From Pelagomonas calceolata (lineage: Eukaryota; Sar; Pelagophyceae; Pelagomonadales; Pelagomonadaceae): a DNA stretch of 64,000 nt. Made by a program: the position numbers and the translations under genes. The stretch is from the NCBI GenBank assembly GCA_918797485.1, contig CAKKNE010000003.1, forward strand, positions 372,001 through 436,000, given 5' to 3'. This document shows, one piece after another, positions 1 through 9,041 of this stretch; within the stretch, counting starts at the first letter, position 1; each line of letters starts with the position of its first letter. The notes beneath the pieces were generated by a model. It was given only the letters and a program-made list of their open reading frames with translations, did no database searches and had not been told where the DNA came from.

Positions 1-2750
1 CAGCAGTAGTCCGTCGCGCCGCCGCCGCCGCCGCCGCCTGCGACCAACATCGTCTGGCCATTCAACCTCACCAGGGACATGCCGCCGCCGCCGCCGCCGC
101 CCCACTCGCCCGCGCCGCCACTCGCACCGCCGTGCCACCCACCAACACCGGGTTTGCCTCTTACCGCTCCACCACCTCCACCCCCGACCAGGATCTCCAG
201 CGCGTCGCCCGGCGTCACTGATAAAGAAGCCCGCGCGAAGCCGCCGCCGCCGCCGCGGCCCCAGAACCTATCGCGTTGGATGTAGTCGGTCTGCGACTCG
301 GTCGCCCGCGACGTTTTGTTCTGCTCGCCGCGCCCGGCCCCCGCGCCGCCGCCCCCACCACCCCAGGCCTTGACGATCACGCGCCGCGCCCCGGGCCGCC
401 CCGAATGTCGGGACGGCACGGCGTACGTCTGGGCCACGCGCGACGCGAAGAAGACCTGGCGGCTGTGCGGGATCGGATGCGCGGCGAGGCCCGTGTAGGC
501 CGCTATCACTACTAACCCACCTCCACCATCTCCATCATTTTCTGCCGAATTCCATCCTGACACGCCGATACCTCCAACAGCGGCGCCTTGCACGTAGTCG
601 GGGTCATTAGCTAAGGCAGGTCGGTAATCGACGGCCGTCCGCGCGTGCGACGTGCCGTCCGCGGCCCGTACTTTACTCCTTCCGGACAATTCGTAGACGC
701 GCGCCGCGTCAGGAGTCTGGAGCCAGTCGCTCGGCTCGGACCACTCGCCTCCCTCCTCATCAACGAAGGCCCTCACGCGAACTCGGTAGTGCGTGTGCGG
801 TTCGAGGTTGCGCACCCTTGCTTCCAGACTCTCTTTCAAAATTTCGGAAGAAGCTAACGACGTCCTCTCAATCAGAACCTCGGGGCCCTGCTCTTGCCTA
901 TTCCATTTTTCAGACGTGCGCACGGACTCTCCCAATAATTGGGGGAACACGTTCGACGCCCTCAAGTCTTCTCCAGCGATGGCATCGGGGTCCTTGAAGT
1001 GGACGCGCCACTTGCCCGGGGATATTAACCGCACGGACACGCTCCCTTGCGACACAGCATCGAGCCCTTCCAGCGCCCGCACGACGTCGCCCGCCAGGCT
1101 CCCTCTGTGCAAATCCGTCGTGATCGTGCCCGTGTCGTAGGACCCTTTGACCGGTAGTCGCAACCGAAACGTGCCATCCACCCGACACGTCACGGTCTGG
1201 ACCTCGTCGCTCTGCGGCGTCTCCACGATGCTAATCGAGTTGTCCGCACGCTCCCACTGGTCCGGCGTGGAGAAGCCGTGGCCGCGCCAGGCCTGCGTTT
1301 CTAGGGAGAAGCGCCGCGCGTTCGTCGTGCCCGCCGCGGCCGGCAGCCACCGGACCTGCATCTCGTCTCCATCGAGTTCCAAAGCGGGCTTCGAGGGCGG
1401 CGGCGGCCGCGCGTCGCGCGTCACGTGGCCCGGCGGCGAGGCGCCCGACCAGGCACTCAAACCGGCCGCATTTCTCGCGCGGACACGTGCGACAACTTTT
1501 CGCTCCACATCCAAATCATCAATGGTCCGGGCCGCCCAGCCGCTCTCGTCGGCGGTCACTCTTCCCCCATCCAACCAGGTGTCGTCTCCCTCATACTTGT
1601 ACTGCACATCAAAAGCCGCCGCCGGCGCGGCGAACTCGGACTCCGTCTGGTCGGGCCGCGACGCGTATAGAGTGGCCGATCCTTGCCTGAACCGGGCGTC
1701 GCTCGGCACGGCCCAGACCGGCGCGATTGGTCTAGGAGGCGGCTCGACGGCGTCCAGGCGTCTATATGAAGACGGCTGCGAGGGCGGCGACCAGCCCGCC
1801 GCGTTGTGGGCCGAGATGCGAAAAGCATACAACCCGCCCGGTCTTTTCAAATTCTCGGCCCGATACGTACATAAAGGTGGGGGTGGCATGGGCTTATCAA
1901 AGTCGTGGCCCAGGTTCAGCTCGTGGTAGTTCCACTCGGCCGACCCGCACGGCTGGTAGTTCGACGCGCGCCAGACCTCGATACCGGCGCCGGGCCCCGA
2001 CCACTTGTACCCGTCTCGCAGCGAGATCGTCTCCTTCCAGACACTGATGAGGGGCATGCGGCCCGCTTCTTGCGCGCTTTTCACGTCCTTCTGGAGGCGC
2101 TCGTTCCAGCCGTCCCGTGCGAGTTCGACAGCACGGGGGTACGCTCCGGACCAGGCCTCGTCCATCTCCGCGCGCGGCCGCTCGAACTCGACGACCCAGG
2201 TGTATCCACCTAAATGGCCGAAGGGGCAGCGCCCGACCCAGGCCTCGGCTCCCGTCCCTGTGAGGTCCTTGTTCGGTAAAAACGAGGCGTCGCAGCGTCT
2301 AACTTGCACGACGTTGACCGTGTCTAATGCTTCTAATGCGCTTTTCATCTGCGCCGCAGACGCGTCCCAGGGGATTTCCGGCGTGACGGCCTGCTTGTGG
2401 TCCGTGTCGATGGGGTGGATGCCGTCGTACGCGAGGTAGAGCCAGAAGCCGCCGCCACTTACCCTTGAACCGCGGTCCACGCGCACGTTGATGAACTGCA
2501 CCTCGTTTCTCGTGCGGGCCTCCTCGACGGCGTCGTCCAGGACCTGCCAGCCCTTGTGCCGCTCCTGCAGCGAGAGCACCTCGACGCGGTAGGCGTCGAC
2601 GGCGTAGGACTCGCTTTCAATTGTAGGTTCCCAGGTCACGGTCATGCCGGTGGTCGTCGCGTTGGACAGCTCCGGGGGGCTCGTCGGCGCTTGCGGGACG
2701 GGGTAGGTCCACTGGGCGCCGACGAGCGCTGCCCAGGCCAGCAGCCTCAT
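1..2750 (-). CDS. Secreted fibronectin type III / glycine-rich protein, C-terminus beyond window
   Basis: The reading frame stays open from the ATG at 2750 to the left edge, so at least 916 residues are present and the C-terminus is missing. The N-terminus starts MRLLAWAALVGAQ, a short hydrophobic signal peptide, so the protein is probably secreted or surface-exposed. At least three fibronectin type III-like repeats follow, recognised by strands such as FRISAHNAAGWSPPS, VRARNAAGLSAWSG and YRVRVRAFVDEEGGEWSEPS. The last 140 residues before the edge are glycine-rich: runs of six to seven Gly alternate with ALEILVGGGG and TMLVAGGGG. This pattern matches the glycine-rich region found next to ALK-type receptors. 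I see no intron. Element copy 1 (2866-2890) lies 115 bp upstream in the same orientation. The function is probably adhesion or binding, by inference from the domains only. Confidence 0.8.
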   Translation of the reverse strand, partial: MRLLAWAALVGAQWTYPVPQAPTSPPELSNATTTGMTVTWEPTIESESYAVDAYRVEVLSLQERHKGWQVLDDAVEEARTRNEVQFINVRVDRGSRVSGGGFWLYLAYDGIHPIDTDHKQAVTPEIPWDASAAQMKSALEALDTVNVVQVRRCDASFLPNKDLTGTGAEAWVGRCPFGHLGGYTWVVEFERPRAEMDEAWSGAYPRAVELARDGWNERLQKDVKSAQEAGRMPLISVWKETISLRDGYKWSGPGAGIEVWRASNYQPCGSAEWNYHELNLGHDFDKPMPPPPLCTYRAENLKRPGGLYAFRISAHNAAGWSPPSQPSSYRRLDAVEPPPRPIAPVWAVPSDARFRQGSATLYASRPDQTESEFAAPAAAFDVQYKYEGDDTWLDGGRVTADESGWAARTIDDLDVERKVVARVRARNAAGLSAWSGASPPGHVTRDARPPPPSKPALELDGDEMQVRWLPAAAGTTNARRFSLETQAWRGHGFSTPDQWERADNSISIVETPQSDEVQTVTCRVDGTFRLRLPVKGSYDTGTITTDLHRGSLAGDVVRALEGLDAVSQGSVSVRLISPGKWRVHFKDPDAIAGEDLRASNVFPQLLGESVRTSEKWNRQEQGPEVLIERTSLASSEILKESLEARVRNLEPHTHYRVRVRAFVDEEGGEWSEPSDWLQTPDAARVYELSGRSKVRAADGTSHARTAVDYRPALANDPDYVQGAAVGGIGVSGWNSAENDGDGGGGLVVIAAYTGLAAHPIPHSRQVFFASRVAQTYAVPSRHSGRPGARRVIVKAWGGGGGGAGAGRGEQNKTSRATESQTDYIQRDRFWGRGGGGGFARASLSVTPGDALEILVGGGGGGAVRGKPGVGGWHGGASGGAGEWGGGGGGGMSLVRLNGQTMLVAGGGGGGGATDYC

Positions 2751-2865
2751 GGTGCCTCGCGTCCGCCTGGCTCCGGCGGTGCCCAGGCTTGGCCGGGAGC
2801 GCTGCCCTGCCCAGGGCTGGGCCCAGGCTGGCCTTGTTTTGTGGCAGCCCAGCGGCACTTGTTTT

Positions 2866-2890
2866 GCTAGTGCCTTTACAGGCCGCTAGC
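2866..2890 (-). promoter_or_regulatory. Oriented upstream element, copy 1
   Basis: Read on the minus strand it is GCTAGCGGCC then TGTAAAGGCACTAGC. It lies 115 bp before the ATG at 2750 and points at that gene. It has the shared terminal GCTAG/CTAGC inverted repeat and the TGTAA..CACTAGC core. It belongs to a 12-copy family in this window, interpreted as a core promoter or 5'-leader element. Confidence 0.6.
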
Positions 2891-2967
2891 GTTTGGGTCG
2901 CAACGTGTCTGCGGGCGTAAATAGAAACGACGTGTCTGTGTTCTTAACAACAGCAAAAATTAAACAA

Positions 2968-4071
2968 CTACAACTTGCGCCGCCCGAACCATCCACTCCC
3001 GGCCCGCTCGCGTTTCTCGGGCGGAAGCGTGGGCTGCATGTGCGGGACCCTAGATCTGCGCAACTGCGTCTCGCGCATGCCGTGCGCGACTCTCCGCGCT
3101 TCGTCGCACCACCTGAGCCGTGTCCCGCCTTGTATAAGCGCGTCGAGCCGCGCCTCGCACGTCCGCAAGCGCGGCAGGCAGTTGAGCGTCGTGCGCACGC
3201 GCGGACTGACGGTCACGTTCGACGCTCGCCGGTAGTTCCCTAAAAAGTTCAGGGCCTCGCCGTACACGTGCGGCCCCGCGCCGAGAAATTCCGTCACTTC
3301 GTTCAAGATTGTCGGTCGCTTCCCTTCGTCCCGCAAATCCTCGGACTTGATCAGTATAAATCTATCCGCGGGAAAGAACGCTAGCCACCGCTCCAGCTTG
3401 TCGATATAACAGTTCTCCTGCAGCAGCTCCTGAAGCTTACTCGGCATCGTATTGTCGCCCCGCCGCAACGAGGCCTGGAATCGCGCAAGCTTCGCTGCGC
3501 TGTTGGGGTTGCTCATGAAGCGATCCGCCGGCGACTTAATCAACACGACCAGCTTCAATTCGGGTAGGCGCGAACGCAGCCACGCGATCGTTCTATCTGA
3601 TGCCGGCACGCCCATGTCGCCGCCCAGTAGCGGCGTCGCGTCGAAGGTGATGTCCTTTTCCGGCTTATCTTTGTAGATAGGGAATTGCTTCGCGTAGGCC
3701 TTGACGTGGCATTTCGGGGATGTGTTCGGGCCGTGCTGCAAATCACAAAACTCGGGCCGGCTGAAGTAGAAGTGCTCCTTTCTGGTGCCGAAGGTGAGGC
3801 GCGGGTGGCTCCTCAGGTATCTCGCCAGTGACGTGGTGCCGCACCTTCCGAAACCGATGATGAGGAAGCTCGGCGCGCAGTAGCGCAGCGCTCTCAAGCG
3901 TCGCTTCTTCGGCTCGTCGTGGCAGCGCGGGCCGTAGTCTCGCGGTTCGGCTCCGAGCTCCGCCGTGAGTGGTGTCGTCGGGACGCGCACGCGTGCTGGG
4001 TCGAGGCGCAGAGTGTGCTGGGCTGTGGCTACTGCTGCGAGGAGTAGTGCGCTCGGCCTTGGTCGTGGCAT
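2968..4071 (-). CDS. Sulfotransferase-family protein, Golgi/secretory type
   Basis: A 367-residue protein starting at the ATG at 4071 (MPRPRPSALLLAAVATAQ), which gives a signal peptide or signal anchor. The open frame extends 19 codons upstream, but that start would put a basic, non-hydrophobic leader before it. The PAPS 5'-phosphosulfate loop is seen as FLIIGFGRCGTTSLARYL and the 3'-phosphate site as KLVVLIKSPADRFMSN. These are in the right order and spacing for the carbohydrate sulfotransferase (Sulfotransfer) fold. A predicted role is transfer of sulfate from PAPS to a glycan in the Golgi lumen; the acceptor cannot be told from sequence. Length is normal for the family. Confidence 0.85.
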   Translation of the reverse strand: MPRPRPSALLLAAVATAQHTLRLDPARVRVPTTPLTAELGAEPRDYGPRCHDEPKKRRLRALRYCAPSFLIIGFGRCGTTSLARYLRSHPRLTFGTRKEHFYFSRPEFCDLQHGPNTSPKCHVKAYAKQFPIYKDKPEKDITFDATPLLGGDMGVPASDRTIAWLRSRLPELKLVVLIKSPADRFMSNPNSAAKLARFQASLRRGDNTMPSKLQELLQENCYIDKLERWLAFFPADRFILIKSEDLRDEGKRPTILNEVTEFLGAGPHVYGEALNFLGNYRRASNVTVSPRVRTTLNCLPRLRTCEARLDALIQGGTRLRWCDEARRVAHGMRETQLRRSRVPHMQPTLPPEKRERAGSGWFGRRKL

Positions 4072-4605
4072 GGCGCAGCGGCGACGGCGTGCAACTGCGA
4101 CGGAATGCTGCTGCTGTGAAAGCAGCACTCTAGGCCTCAGAGGACAGCTTTCACGCTGTTGGAAGCACTGCTGCGTGAAGCATTTGTTCGATCTCGATGG
4201 CTGTCGGCCTCTGCTACCTTAAATGCGACCATTTTAGGCCGCAAATGCTAAAAGACCGTCTTGCGGCTAAAAAAACACTGCCTGGCCGAAAAACTCTAAA
4301 ACGGGTTTTATGAGCTTCAATAAGAGTTCGCTTACTGCTACCACGGTAAGTAGGGGGCGTCCGCGACGCTGCGACGACTCGTTTTGAGCAATGAGAAAGC
4401 GGCAAAACCCGAGCGGATCCTAGGCCTTCCCAAACAGCGGACGCCCAAAGACTCCCAGGGCGTACGTCTTGCCAGTCAAAAATGCTAAGGTAGCACCCTC
4501 TCACACGGCTCTTGCTGTCGTTGCGCTTTGAACTGCGAAAAACGCACGGACGAAGCCGGAAATAAGGGCTTTTATCGTCAAAACGAAAACGCCCCTGCCC
4601 GCGCG
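4072..4605. other. Intergenic region between divergent genes
   Basis: About 530 bp between the sulfotransferase and the disordered protein at 4606. A variant of the GACGC-CATC-GACGC core (read on + as GCGGCGACGGCGTG) sits at about 4078-4091, immediately 5' of the sulfotransferase start. A short imperfect inverted repeat (TGTGAAAGC at about 4116 / GCTTTCACG at about 4147) lies nearby. No copy of the GTAAGACACTAGC element and no further gene are visible. Confidence 0.4.
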
Positions 4606-5895
4606 ATGAGGCCCTTTGCGTGCTTCGGTGGCGCGCCCACAGCGCGTCTGGCGTCGTCGAGCTGCCTGGGAACAAATTTCTGCGATGGCGTGGGCCCCGC
4701 GCGGCCGCATGACGGGATCGAGGTCCCCGACTCGGATATTGACGCGGACCCCACGGACGGCCCCACGGACGACCTGGACGGCGAGCTCCTGTCGCCGCTG
4801 GAAGCCAGTCGAGGCTGGCCCCGCGAGCCCGAGACCTGGGGCCGGCGCAGCGTCATCTCGCCCCATAGAGCTCTTGTTGCCGCGCCCGACGACGGCACCG
4901 CGCCAGGATCTGATAGAGGCAAGAGCCACGGCTCTCCTGGAGCGCCGACGCGCGCCCTGCCCCCCGAGCGCCGAAGTTCGTCAGACGAGGACACGCCGGC
5001 CGACGGCGCGACGCGATCTGTCGGATCCGACTTGACCCGAAGTTCCTCCTCCTCGTCAGAAGAGGACGACGACGCCGTCACGCCTTTGAAGCTCACGACG
5101 CCGACGAAATCTTGCCTCAGACCCCAGAGTAGCTGCTCTTCATTGGACTCCGAGTCTGAAATAGAAGCGTTCGAGGAGACCCAAAAATCTCTGAGGCGGG
5201 CCGAGGACCCGCGGCGCGTCCGGTTCCGGGACAAGACGCTGGATGCGGTCGTGACGATCCCGAATCTGGAGGACTACGGCTGGCGCGCGCGGCGCGACTG
5301 CTACTGGCAGCCCGAGGAGTACGCGCAGATGGCCCGGTCGCGCGTACGGTTGGAGCGGGCCGTGCTGGAGACGGGCGGTCGGGCGGTGATCCCCGGCGAA
5401 AGTCGTCGCGGGCTGGGGCTGGTCTGCGAGCCCGAAACGAGACTAGCACGGGCGTCGAAGATCCAACAAACTGCCAGGGCGGTGCTGCGCATGCACGCGA
5501 ACGGCGCCACGCCGGGTCGCTTGGCGCGCTTCGCGACGGACGCATCGCGGTGGGCGACGCGGAACGCTCTCATATGCGCTGAAAAAGATTTAGCGGCGGC
5601 CCAGGACGCCCTTAGGGATGCGTCGTGGACGCGGCGCGCGCCGTCGCCGCCGCCTTCCCAAAGTTATGTTGTTTCAACACCGGTCGACATGCCGCGCTGC
5701 GACTCGAACACGGCGTCGACGGACGGGTTGGCGTCGATGATCCGCCACGACTCGCTCAACGACCTGACCGACTTGGACCGCCACGTCCACGACGGCTCGC
5801 CCCTCAGCTTCTCGGAGTACCAGACGTCCGAGACGCGCCGGCGCATCGCGCCGGCGACGCCGTCGCCGCCGTGCGCCGTGCGCTCGGCCGCCTGA
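4606..5895 (+). CDS. Mostly disordered protein with a conserved VRF...YWQPEEY core
   Basis: A 429-residue protein starting MRPFACFGGAP. The frame is open further upstream, but no in-frame ATG was found there. Residues 100-200 are acidic and Ser-rich (RSSSSSSEEDDD). A basic segment KSCLRPQSSCSS is followed by the one ordered-looking stretch: RRVRFRDKTLDAVVTIPN, then DYGWRARRDCYWQPEEYAQM. A VRF...IP...D...WW..EEY motif of this kind recurs in uncharacterised diatom and pelagophyte proteins; no function is known to me. The rest is low-complexity Ala/Arg/Pro sequence. I see no signal peptide or membrane segment. Gene reality is supported by length, uninterrupted frame and the motif. Confidence 0.6.
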   Translation: MRPFACFGGAPTARLASSSCLGTNFCDGVGPARPHDGIEVPDSDIDADPTDGPTDDLDGELLSPLEASRGWPREPETWGRRSVISPHRALVAAPDDGTAPGSDRGKSHGSPGAPTRALPPERRSSSDEDTPADGATRSVGSDLTRSSSSSSEEDDDAVTPLKLTTPTKSCLRPQSSCSSLDSESEIEAFEETQKSLRRAEDPRRVRFRDKTLDAVVTIPNLEDYGWRARRDCYWQPEEYAQMARSRVRLERAVLETGGRAVIPGESRRGLGLVCEPETRLARASKIQQTARAVLRMHANGATPGRLARFATDASRWATRNALICAEKDLAAAQDALRDASWTRRAPSPPPSQSYVVSTPVDMPRCDSNTASTDGLASMIRHDSLNDLTDLDRHVHDGSPLSFSEYQTSETRRRIAPATPSPPCAVRSAA

Positions 5896-5975
5896 TGTCA
5901 TCAGGCGGCCCCAATTCTTGACCTGTTCATACGAACCACGACCCTTCCCGTCCCGGACGCAAAAAACGCGGGACC

Positions 5976-6045
5976 CGCCCCACTGACTCGCCTCTCGTAA
6001 CCTTAAGATTACGCCGGAATTAGCTAGTGCCGCGTCGATGGCGTC
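5976..6045 (+). repeat. 70-bp direct repeat, left copy
   Basis: This block (CTCGTAACCTTAAG, TTACGCCGG, CTAGTGCCGCGTCGATGGCG) recurs with few changes at 8596-8665 in the same orientation, on either side of the first RING gene. It contains a near-palindrome (CGTAAcCTTAAGnTTACG) and ends with the GCGTCGATGGCGTC core that is also found in introns of this window. It may be a MITE-like unit or a leftover of the tandem duplication. The remaining intergenic DNA at 5896-6285 shows nothing else. Confidence 0.6.
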
Positions 6046-6285
6046 CCGGGGGCGTGTTGTCTAGGAGCTTGTCTAGGGCGTGGAGCCATAAACAGGGCCG
6101 CGTCGGCAAACATTAGACGCGAAGAAACTTAAGGAAGGGTCTTGCGGTGCGAAACGGTTTTGACTGCAAACGTGGGCGTCGAAATACGCGAAGTGCGGAT
6201 TTCACGACCAGAACCCGTTGGTGTGGTCCTTCGAAGGAAGCGTGAAGATCCAAACGGGAATGAAGTGCTGGTGTGCGTAGTGTGT

Positions 6286-8403
6286 TTACCCGCATCTAAA
6301 CGCAGGGCAGCAGCTGCTGGAAGTGTGAAACCCGTCTGCGCTCGTCCAGGTATCCGTGGTTCCTTGGCAGCAGCCAGTCGTGACTTCAAAAGTATTGCCG
6401 TGCTTACGCGCCAAGTGATCGTCCCAGCAAAAAGGAATAGGAATATAACCGAACATGAGGATAACCACGCCCTTGGATTGGTAGGAATTGCTGTCATGAG
6501 GTATGATGTTTTCGCATGCCAAAGGCGCAAATGGAATGCACGGAAAGATGGTACAAAAGCATCCGGCGAACGACCGCGCGTCGGGGAAAGCATGGCTTGG
6601 AGGACTCGAATGGCCCGGCTGGGCGGTGGTCGCCGCCGCGCGCGCGCCCGGCGTGCCGCAGCCTGAACAGGCCGGGTGGGGGAAATTCCCGCCGCAGACC
6701 CGGCACGCGGAGCGCGGCGGCGGCGCCGCGGGTCCACTCCCCGTGTACCGGCGAATCAGCGATTCGGATTTGCCTCGGGAGATCCCCCCGTCGTCGTAGA
6801 GGATGTCGTACAAGCGGCCGCCGTTAACGGCTGTGATCTTGGCGGGGAACCACTGGTTGCTCCTAGTCGACGTCCGCGCCTCGACGCGCTGGCCAACGTG
6901 GAATGCCGCTCGCATGTGTTCCAACGTTGCGGCGCGGGCCCGCTCCGCTGCCGCTTCCCTCGCGCGGGCGGCCTCGCGGCGCGCCGCCTCGTCTCGCGCG
7001 GCGTCGGCGGAAGGCCTTGCCGAGGCCGGCGCCCCAGTGTGCGGCGTCGATACCCACCGGCGAATCCGCGATTCAGCGACGCGTGCCTCGGACTCCCCGT
7101 CGTCGTATAGGATGTCGTACAAGCGATTGCGCCCAAATGGCGGAGTGGCTGTGATCTTGCCGGTGAACCACTGGTTGCCGCCGCGGCACCGCACCTCGAC
7201 GCGCTGGTTAAACGCGAATGCGGCATTGTAGGATGGGCGCTCTCTCGCTGCCGCGTTTCCCGTCGGCCTCGCCGGGGCCGGCGCGGTTCCGCCTTGGACA
7301 TTGACAACCGCCTGCTCGATGTGTATCTCGTGACCGCCGCCGCCGCCCACGCGGTAGCCGAATTGCACGCGACGCCCGCGGAGCGAAAACGGCAGTTGGA
7401 CCCCCAAGCGGGTGATTGCATGCGGGGCTTCGTTCCCAGAGAGGGGCTGCCACGTGCCATAGTATGGCGTGGCGCCAGTGGTACGCGCGAACACCATGCC
7501 CTTCCGATTGCCCCAGCCTTGATCGTGCCACTGGCACGTGAGACCGGTCGCGCCCTCAATTTCACCGCCCCACGAGGAGATGGCGTCAGTACTCAACCTG
7601 TCGTGCACGTCCCTCAGACGGACGGAGTTGGGGCGCTCTCTCGCTGCCGCTTCCCTCGCGCGGGCGGCCTCGCGGCGCGCCGCCTCGTCGCGCTCCCTCG
7701 CGCGGGCGGCCTCGCGGCGCGCCGCCTCGTCGCGCGCGGCGCGGAGCTCCGCGCGGGCCCGTTCCGCCTCGCGCCGCGACCGCTCGACGGCCTCCGCGCG
7801 CGCGGCCGCCGCGTCTCGCGCGGCGTCGGCGGACGGCCTTGCCGGGGCCGCCGCGGATTGCTCCGCCGCCGAGACGGGGGTTCGACAGACAGGGCAGGAC
7901 CGGTGCTCCGGGAGCCACCGCGCGAGGCACGCGCGGTGGAAGACGTGCGCGCAGGGCAGCCGCTGGTCGCCGCCCCGGATAGTCTCCTGGCAGATGACGC
8001 ACTGAACTTCCTCAGCCCTTGCTGCCGCCGCCTCGCGCTGGCGCTCGCGCTCCTCGGCCGCCTCCCGCCGCGACCGCTCGACGGCCTCGCGCCGCGCCGC
8101 AGCGTCCTCCGCCTCCGCGTGCCGCTGCCGCGTCGCGTCGCGGTCCTGCGCCTCCGAGGCCCTTGCCTCTTCCGCAGGGCGAGGAGCAGCGCCGACACTT
8201 TGTCCATCGACGAGCAGGGCGCCGCCCGGTATGCGCCCGAAGCATCCCTCGCAGAGGGCGTGGCCGCAGGGCAGGGCCACGACGGGTTCCGCCGTCTCTA
8301 AGCAGACGGGACAGTGGGCCGATGCGAAGACTCTGTTCCCACAGGCGCGCCGTGGAGGCTGCGTGCGGCAGATGGGGCAGGCGAGGCGTACAAGTCGTTC
8401 CAT
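6286..8403 (-). CDS. RING-finger / Tudor-like multidomain protein, paralogue A
   Basis: A 705-residue protein. I start it at the ATG at 8403 (MERLVRLACPICR) because the neighbouring paralogue begins at the matching point; the frame is open to 8598. Order of modules: Cys-rich start; RING-HC (CPVCLETAEPV...CGHALCEGCF); Ala/Arg/Glu coiled coil; RING-H2 (CVICQETIRGGDQRLPC...CPVCRTPV); a second coil; a beta-rich module (WGGEIEGATGL...WHDQGWGNRKG); a Tudor-like module (RLYDILYDDGESEARV); a coil; a second Tudor-like module; a zinc-ribbon-like CRVCGGNFPHPACSGCG; and a Cys-rich hydrophobic tail. It is probably a ubiquitin ligase scaffold; substrate and location are unknown. Tandem paralogue of 9042-11204. 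Confidence 0.75.
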   Translation of the reverse strand: MERLVRLACPICRTQPPRRACGNRVFASAHCPVCLETAEPVVALPCGHALCEGCFGRIPGGALLVDGQSVGAAPRPAEEARASEAQDRDATRQRHAEAEDAAARREAVERSRREAAEERERQREAAAARAEEVQCVICQETIRGGDQRLPCAHVFHRACLARWLPEHRSCPVCRTPVSAAEQSAAAPARPSADAARDAAAARAEAVERSRREAERARAELRAARDEAARREAARARERDEAARREAARAREAAARERPNSVRLRDVHDRLSTDAISSWGGEIEGATGLTCQWHDQGWGNRKGMVFARTTGATPYYGTWQPLSGNEAPHAITRLGVQLPFSLRGRRVQFGYRVGGGGGHEIHIEQAVVNVQGGTAPAPARPTGNAAARERPSYNAAFAFNQRVEVRCRGGNQWFTGKITATPPFGRNRLYDILYDDGESEARVAESRIRRWVSTPHTGAPASARPSADAARDEAARREAARAREAAAERARAATLEHMRAAFHVGQRVEARTSTRSNQWFPAKITAVNGGRLYDILYDDGGISRGKSESLIRRYTGSGPAAPPPRSACRVCGGNFPHPACSGCGTPGARAAATTAQPGHSSPPSHAFPDARSFAGCFCTIFPCIPFAPLACENIIPHDSNSYQSKGVVILMFGYIPIPFCWDDHLARKHGNTFEVTTGCCQGTTDTWTSADGFHTSSSCCPAFRCG

Positions 8404-8595
8404 CTGCGCGCGTCGCGAGTCTGGATGGCAGGACGATGTGGGGCCCACTATCGCTTGGGCGGGGCAGCGCTCATGGCAGTCTAGTCCCTTGGCAACTTCG
8501 CATGCCCGCCGCGCTGCAGCAAAAAGTGCGCATGCCGATCTGGTCGGGTTTTCGACGTTTTTACTACGAGCTTTTGTACGAATCGTTCTACGTCC

Positions 8596-8665
8596 CACCC
8601 CACTGAATCGCGTCTCGTAACCTTAAGCTTACGCCGGACTTACCTAGTGCCGCGTCGATGGCGTC
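8596..8665 (+). repeat. 70-bp direct repeat, right copy
   Basis: Second copy of the block at 5976-6045, in the same orientation, with the same CTCGTAACCTTAAG / CTAGTGCCGCGTCGATGGCG content. The two copies bracket the paralogue A gene. The surrounding intergenic DNA (8404-9041) contains otherwise only the A/T microsatellite listed next. Confidence 0.6.
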
Positions 8666-8743
8666 GGGCGTGTTATCTGCAGCATAATCTGCTGCGGCGC
8701 CAGGTCGGCCGGGGCGGTGGGCGCGGGCCGCCGTTCATGACAG

Positions 8744-8790
8744 CATAAATAAATATGAATAATAAATAAATAAATAAATAAATAAATAAT
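8744..8790. repeat. AATA microsatellite
   Basis: A run of AAAT/AATA tetranucleotides (about ten units, slightly interrupted at its left end) in otherwise GC-rich DNA. It lies between the 3' end of paralogue B and the 5' side of paralogue A. It is the most A/T-rich spot in this part of the window. Confidence 0.85.
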
Positions 8791-9041
8791 CAAGGAAGGA
8801 ATATCCTAGAGGAAAGAGGACATACACCAAGCCTCTAAAGGCCATAACAGCATGCACTTCCTTCTGAGCAGAACGGCCTCGGTAACAATGTGGAACGTCC
8901 GCCCTCTCTATCAGCTTGTCGCGCGCGTCTGGGGGCAGGGGCCTCGCGCGGCGCGTGCTCCTCGCCCGCGGGCCGTCGTCTCTCCCGTCGCGCCTTCGGA
9001 AGTACGGAGGATGTCAAACTCGTGCGCGTCGGCAAGCATCC

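Noticed and set aside
1-280. CGG/GCC trinucleotide runs at the left edge as a microsatellite
   Set aside because: They encode the poly-Gly stretches of the glycine-rich domain in the open minus-strand frame, so they are coding and not an independent repeat.
8744-8790. The AATA run as a replication origin or polyadenylation site cluster
   Set aside because: It is a simple tetranucleotide repeat; no further evidence for either role is present.
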